A stretch of 64,000 nucleotides of DNA from Hibiscus mutabilis (lineage: Eukaryota; Streptophyta; Magnoliopsida; Malvales; Malvaceae), in assembly GCA_019671005.1 (NCBI GenBank), contig CM033719.1:26648750-26712749 (forward strand), in the 5' to 3' direction. The notes under the pieces were generated by a model. That model was not told where the DNA came from. It worked only from the letters and a program-made list of their open reading frames with translations, and searched no databases. The translations under genes were made by a program, and so were the position numbers. Positions 58,411 through 64,000 of this stretch are shown in pieces. Numbering within the stretch: position 1 is the first letter of the stretch; every line of letters starts with the position of its first letter.

Positions 58411-59112
58411 CTGTTTTGGTTTTTAAAACAAAACAGAGTCAGGCCTTTTTAAAAAAATAAAAGTACCACTTTATTAATATCGGAAGTTGTGAATTAAAGT
58501 GAAGATTTAATTAATATTTGTTTATAAATTCAAGTTTATTTTAACGCATTTAAAATTTGGCATTTAAACCCATTTCTTTAAGTGGGGGGAAATGCTAGTG
58601 CTTTCGTGTGTATATCGTTTATCCGTATAGGCCTAGTAAGTACCTTTGGGGCTTGAGTACCCTATGTTTTCGTGGGAATATTGTTTGCATGTGTGGACAT
58701 AGCGAATGGGTCCCCCCGAATTGAACCCGGTTGAGAGGAGCTTATAGTGGGTGATGACCGGGGGACTTGCTACCCTTAAGAGGGGACAACAAGGACAGTT
58801 CGGGTACCTCTTAGCACCAAAATTACACATAGAGAACATAGAAAGCCCACCCCTTTTAGAGCTATGCGAATAACCTAAGTGTTTTAGATGGGATGTAAAT
58901 AGGGTTGTTTTGTTTGATGCTTTATTTAATTTCCCATTTTATTTATACATTTATTGATTTTATCCAGTACTAACTTATTTCTTTTTGTGTTTTATTTTGT
59001 TTTGCATATATTTTTGCATATACATTGCATGAAATAAGTGTATTGATTCAAATACATTGCATGACATAAAGGTGTTGATTCAAGTGGTTTGCCCAATTTG
59101 AGATCTTTTATC

Positions 59113-61397
59113 ATGGATAGGAAGTATCTCAAGAAGAAGGATACCAACTCATCTGTTCGATATTGGTCAGAAGTTAACCAAAGGGTCCAAGGTGACAGTT
59201 TACCAAGTGAGCGTATAGTACCGGGATATACATATATAAGTCTATAGCAAAATAATTTGTGGGAATTGAAAGAGATTTGGGAAGGATAGGATCAACGGTT
59301 GCAAAATTTGTTCCGTGATAATTATGGCTATATAGGACATTTGATATATGTCAGAATTAACCAGCCTTTGCTCCGTAGTATCTTTCAGTTTTGGAATCTC
59401 GCCTTTTGTTGGTTCACTTTTAATGGAAAAACATGACGTTTACGATGGAAGGGTATACGGCTTTACTTAATCAGAAGAATATTCAGAAAGATTGGATTTA
59501 TGCAAAGCCGTCAAAGTCCCAAAATTATCCTTTGAAGCTTAGAACTTTAGCCGAAATGAATGAAGATTGGGTCAAAGGCTTGATTTAGAGTCGATGGGAT
59601 AATACCGCTTTTTCATGAGAATGCATTCAAGATATTATACCTACGTACCTAGATGAGGTTATGAAGATGGATTTGTTTGTTTTGGGGATATATGGTTTGA
59701 TTATTTTCCTGAAGGTTTTTGGGAATATTGATATGGCCATATTGGATTTATTTGAGTGCATAAAGAGGAAGGCAAATCTAGTACCGACAATCTTAACCGA
59801 GACTTTCATTTCCTTAAATGCGAGCCAAAAACATGAAGAATGACGTTTTAGGGGATGCACACAGTTGCTTCGGGTTTGGATTCAAAGTAATTTTTGGAAG
59901 ACACCAACTAAGGTTTTGTTTGAAATATTTTTTGGAGACTTTTCCCCATTGCGAGAATATCTAGCGAATGAGTGGTGGGAAGATCTAGACAAGAAAAAGT
60001 GGACTACGATTTTCAAGAACCTTTAAGATAAAGATATTGTTTGGAGGGTAACTTAGCTCGGTAGTGTCCTCCATTTCTTATATAGATACGGAGATTATGA
60101 TTGGTTGATGATGCTAGGCTTGTATGGTAGAATTGATTGTACTTCTCTGTTGGTATCAAGACAATTTGGGTCGCGATAGTTTGTTCCTGTCACCACCGAT
60201 TTGAGCCATGTCGAGTTTTCTTTCAAGAATGAATTTAGGGCGAAGGTCTAAATAGCCTCTAGATCTTGGGATCACTGCTATCATATAAAGGCAGAAGAAG
60301 ATAAAAAGTGCATGTTCACTCCCGACTATGATTTTTGGAGGCACAAGAGAATTAATGATAAAATTCTGGAGCCCGATCAAGGACTGACCATAACACTTGA
60401 AGAGCACATGAAGATAGTCACTTTCGAGGTCGATATCCTAAGGAGCAAGCTAGAGGAGGTCAAAAAGAATATGGATACAAACCAAGCATATGTGCGAGCT
60501 TTACAAGGTAAGTTTAGATATAGACGAACGAGATAGGATGATCAAGCAGTTAAGGAAACTAAATGCAAATTTGAATGAAAAAAACACTCTTTACCAAAGT
60601 GACACTCTCAAGCTTCAAGTTCCAGTATGGAATGCCAATCGGAAGAAGTTTCTAGCCGTTGAGAAAGAAATGATGAATGGTATGTGCTTAGTCGAGGAGG
60701 AAAAAGAGAAAGGTAAACAAGCGATTGAAAAAGAGATAGAAAGCTACAAGCTCACCATTGAGAATGAAAGTCTTCGAAAAGTGCAATCCATCGAGAAAGA
60801 GCAAAAGCCAGGCAAGGGAACGAAAAAAGCAAGTAAGTGATAAGTTGGGAGAAAGAAAATGCTACTTCTTGGAAGAAAAAATCCCAATAAAACAAAAATT
60901 GACTGCTTGAAATGCAAGGTTTGTACAACTCCATGTTTGAGAGTTTGAATCAAAGCCAAGCCCAAAACGTCCAGCTAGAAAAGAAGATCGTGGCGTTTGA
61001 TTGGTCTTTTCATGAATATCGTGCATGGAATGCTTCCTTGAACTTCAAGCTGCCCATCAAGAAAATAAAATGCTTCAAACTCAAATTGAGACGCTAGAAG
61101 CCACTATTTAAGACTATCTAGGACGGATTACAGTTCTTGAAAAACCCACGAGAGGGGGAGATAATTATTGGTTAAGGCGCATTTACGATGCTACTCGTAT
61201 GATTCAGGACTGAGACCAATATAACACGACTCTGATGGTGCAAATGCAAGAAGTCGCTAGACATGTAAGGGACCTAGACATGAAAGTCGAAGCTCTTCGC
61301 CCTTTCAAAGCTCGAAACATGAAGGAGGCACCAAGATTCATTCAGCTACTTGAAGCCATTGAGAAACTAGGAGTTAGGGTCGAGGCATATCTGTAGA
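59113..61397 (+). pseudogene. Tat/Ogre ORF1 (DUF7745-like protein with coiled coil), degenerate
   Basis: ATG 59113 opens MDRKYLKKKDTNSSVRYWSE, matching the start of the plant ORF1 protein family. Recognisable blocks in several frames: FWNLAFCWFTFNGKT (about 59390), LFVLGIYGLIIFLKVFGNID (about 59670-59730), VPTILTETFISLNASQ, then a LYRYGDYDWLMMLGLYG stretch (about 60080) and DFWRHKRINDKILEP (about 60330). From 60370 it becomes a long coiled coil, continuing to TAG 61395-61397. At least six stops and several frameshifts. The role of this protein in intact elements is not known to me. Confidence 0.82.
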
Positions 61398-61661
61398 AGT
61401 TTACTTTTCCTGCTTTGTAATGAGAAACTTTTTAAATTTTCAATGGAAGTAGTTCAAAGGTGATCACAAACGGAATCAATGCCTTTATTTGCATACATTC
61501 TTGCATTTTGTTTTATCATTTGTTCTATACTTTGCATAACACATATAACATGCATTAATTGATTATAAAATGAGATTAATAGTGAAAATATCGTGATGGA
61601 AATTAAAAGATAAACTATAATCATTCCACACCCATATCGCACTCGTTTGTAAACAAGGATA

Positions 61662-63232
61662 ATGGAAGAAAACTTTTCCAAGTTGGAAGCCTATCTTAGG
61701 GGGCAGTTAGAGCGGACTCAGCTAGAATTGAGGGAAACCATACTCAAATCCCAACAAGACATGATGAAGGAGTTATCTCAGCTATTGGGACTTAGGAAAA
61801 ATGAGGACCTGAATAGAAAATGTTTTATTGAAAATCCCACTCATAACGTGAGAGATCCTTCGTACTCCTCGATCTTTATCAGCACTACCCCAAGACCTCC
61901 GCAAGGAGTGAGTTCATCACATCAAGTCAAAGCCTCTACCCAAGCTCAACCGGGTGTGACCTTTGGTAATGTGGAAAATGTTGGGGACAACATCCCAGAT
62001 TTTGATAAGTTAGAAAAATTAAATCAAGTAATGGAAGAATTTTTAAAAACAATTAGAAGAAACCAAGAAGTATCTTAAGAAGAGGTTCCGAGCATAAGAG
62101 GATGAAGAAGGTTCCTATGGGTTGAATGCTAGGGAGCTTAATTTGGTCCCAAATTTGGAGATTTCGTATAAGTTTAAGACTCCAAAATTTGAGAAATTTG
62201 ACGAGAAAACTTGTCCCACTGCTCATATAACCATGTTTTACCGAAAGATAGTAGAATTCACCAACAATGAAAAGTTATTAATCTATTACTTCCAAGATAA
62301 TTTGGTGGGATCTGCTACAAGATGGTATAATCAGCTAACACGGGCTTAGATCAAGTTTTGGAAAGATTTAGCTAAAAGCCTTCACAGATCAGTACAAGCA
62401 TACAACTGATATGGTCTCTAATCGACTTTTGTTATAAAAGATGGAACAAAGCCGTAATGAGAGCCTCCGTGAGCATGCCCAGCGATGGCGCGATATGGCA
62501 GCACAAGTTCAGCCTCCTCTTCGTGAGAGAAAAATTTATCTGATGTTCATAGATACATTAAAAGGGACACTTTATGATCGTATGATCAACAACCCTCAAA
62601 AGCGGCCATCAAGAGCAAAAAAATTAACGAAAGAGAATCGACACAGAAATAGTTTAAGAGAAAAGATCATGAGGTTAATAATACGAGCACATATAAGGCC
62701 TTTAAGAACCTCACAATCTTTCAACCTCAAGCTACAACCAGAAATGCCCAAAATTTCAATAGAATAGAAGATATGGTGCCCAAGAAAGAAGGTGAGAATA
62801 GGTCTTTCACTCTGTTATCTATTTCTTACAAAGAGTGATACTCACAATTGTACAAGGTAGATTTAGTTTGGCCATACCATGTTACTCCTTTTAACCTACC
62901 CTACCCAGAGTGGTATGATGTCAACGCACATTGCGAGTACCATGCCGATGTTTCAGGACATTCAATTAAGAACTGTATGGCATTCAAAAAGTTTGTTCAA
63001 AATCTGATAAAAACTAGAGTGTTGTAGTTGGGAGAAACGAGAACGGCCAATAACTCCTTACCAAACCATGGAGGTCATAGTGTAAATGTTGTTGAAGATG
63101 GATACGCTAGAAAAGTTAGAGTGAATGTGCCAGAAGTAAAGTCTCATTTAAGGTGGGTTTTTCAGCAATTATGCTTGGCACGCCTTATTGAACGGGGGAT
63201 GGTGATTTTGAAAAAGGGGTGTGGCCCATAAT
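61662..63232 (+). pseudogene. Tat/Ogre-like gag, degenerate
   Basis: ATG 61662 (MEENFSKLEAYLRGQ) begins a coiled N-terminus, then PNLEISYKFKTPKFEKFDEK and TCPTAHITMFYRKI (62150-62240), the LLIYYFQDNLVGSATRWYNQ block, and SLREHAQRWRDMAAQVQPPL (62460-62520), all in the order of Tat gag. Two degenerate zinc-knuckle-like units follow (NAHCEYHADVSGHSIKNC near 62920-62975; a WYHQLEDHEIKDCKEF unit near 63235-63285). Three frame changes and many stops. In intact copies it forms the virus-like particle core. Confidence 0.85.
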
Positions 63233-63399
63233 GTGGTATCACCAGTTAGAGGATCATGAGATTAAAGATTGTAAAGAGTTCCGTCAGTTGATTCAGAAAA
63301 TGATAGACAACAAGGAAATCAAGTTTTTTTAGAAGAAAGAGGGAAAAATAAGTAGAAGTCTACACGTCGGATAGTTTGAATATCAAATACAGTGTACGA

Positions 63400-64000
63400 A
63401 GACATTTTGTCCTTGACTTTAAACCAAGTGAAGAGAGCACACCTCAAGAAAAGGCCCCAAGATGGATACCAAGATCATAATTTCTACTTCAACATCATTT
63501 TCGTTCAAGGATACTCAGATGGTTTTATGGAATTACAGCACTAATATTTTAATACCGGGATGATCTAGTTCGTAAGAAGGTGAAAAGTTATCTGACAAAG
63601 TAAAGCCCGCTCAAGGAGAGGAGCTGCTGGAACCTAATCCCGAAGTGGTAAATGAGGTTGGGCACTTTACAATAAGTGGTAGGTGTTACTCTCCAAAAAC
63701 TTCAAAGGCGGCAGAAGATCTAAAGGATAAAGGCAAAGTAGCCGGGTTTGTACCCGAGAAGATATTCAAAGAAGAGCTGCCTCTGAAAATTAATAAGCCA
63801 ATAATAGAGGTTCAAGCCCAAGAATTTTTGAGATTTTTGAAGCACGGCGAATACAATGTAGTGGAGCAACTCCAAAAATAGCCAGCACGAATTTCAGTAC
63901 TTGATCTCTTGTTAAATTCAAAAAAACACCATGAAGCATTGCTAAAAGTCTTGAACCAAACCTTTATTTCGAGTGGTATTTCAGTCGATAAGTTAGACCG
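63400..64000 (+). pseudogene. Start of Tat/Ogre pol, up to the protease
   Basis: Open stretch 63645-63881 reads VNEVGHFTISGRCYSPKTSK and FLRFLKHGEYNVVEQLQK, then after a TAG continues PARISVLDLLLNSKKHHEAL to the window edge. This block directly precedes the protease in Tat/Ogre and related elements; the protease active site is outside the window. Confidence 0.82.

Larger units (their letters stand above)
58392..64000 (+). mobile_element. Tat/Ogre-like element interior, cut by the window edge
   Basis: After the primer site come a noncoding leader (58411-59112), a large ORF1-type reading (59113-61397), a short gap, gag (61662-63232) and the pre-protease stretch to the window end. An ORF1 before gag is diagnostic of Tat/Ogre elements. 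All frames are broken. Protease, RT, RNase H, integrase and the 3' LTR should follow outside the window. Confidence 0.88.

Overview
This is nuclear DNA of a flowering plant, almost certainly a eudicot. It is AT-rich with no bacterial-style gene packing. It holds spliced fragments of plant genes (an X8/CBM43 callose-binding-type gene and a broken HSP101/ClpB gene) and is filled with plant repeat classes: Copia (SIRE-like), Gypsy (Tekay-, Athila- and Tat/Ogre-like), hAT, MULE, L1-type LINE, MITEs. I cannot name the species; TATCGATAC-rich LTRs make me think of Malvales, but that is weak.

Layout. (1) 1-15.4 kb: a nest. A SIRE-like Copia LTR (727-13824) is interrupted by a 518-bp hAT MITE (8-bp duplication GTATTAGC) and by an 11.3-kb Gypsy/Tekay element (2342-13677, duplication TGGAT). 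It abuts a MULE transposase remnant (14039-14793) and a mariner-like MITE; a ~390-bp block is repeated at both ends. (2) 15.4-20.3 kb: the one apparently intact host-type gene, a two-exon X8-domain gene on the minus strand (16622-17157), followed by microsatellites, hairpin MITEs, a telomere-like foldback and a possible SINE. (3) 20311-44505: a hAT transposon (8-bp duplication AAGGTCAT) split by a 21.6-kb LARD-like Gypsy derivative (20917-42488, duplication ACTAT) and by a solo Copia LTR (43028-44033, duplication ACAAC). The LARD-like element has 4.7-kb LTRs around only 240 bp, and itself carries an 11.9-kb Athila-type element (29157-41007, duplication ATAGG) with gag, protease, RT/RNase H, integrase and an extra ORF in the env position. 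(4) 44.5-54.7 kb: AT-rich spacer with foldbacks, then the 3' end of an HSP101 gene (minus strand) split by a young 3.7-kb LTR element (47707-51421) that carries gag and protease but no RT or integrase. The HSP101 piece is fused upstream to the 5' half of an L1-type LINE. (5) 54.9-64 kb: a MITE, then the 5' LTR, primer site and degenerate ORF1/gag of a Tat/Ogre-like element running off the right edge.

The genes do not form a pathway. The story is layered insertion, and seven target-site duplications read directly from the sequence fix the order. The candidates for something less described are the gag-protease-only element with its unassigned ~245-codon ORF tail, the LARD-like element with almost no internal domain, and three features of the Athila-like element: a palindrome scattered through it, paired AGGA-loop hairpins before real and decoy polypurine tracts, and decay mainly by nonsense changes.
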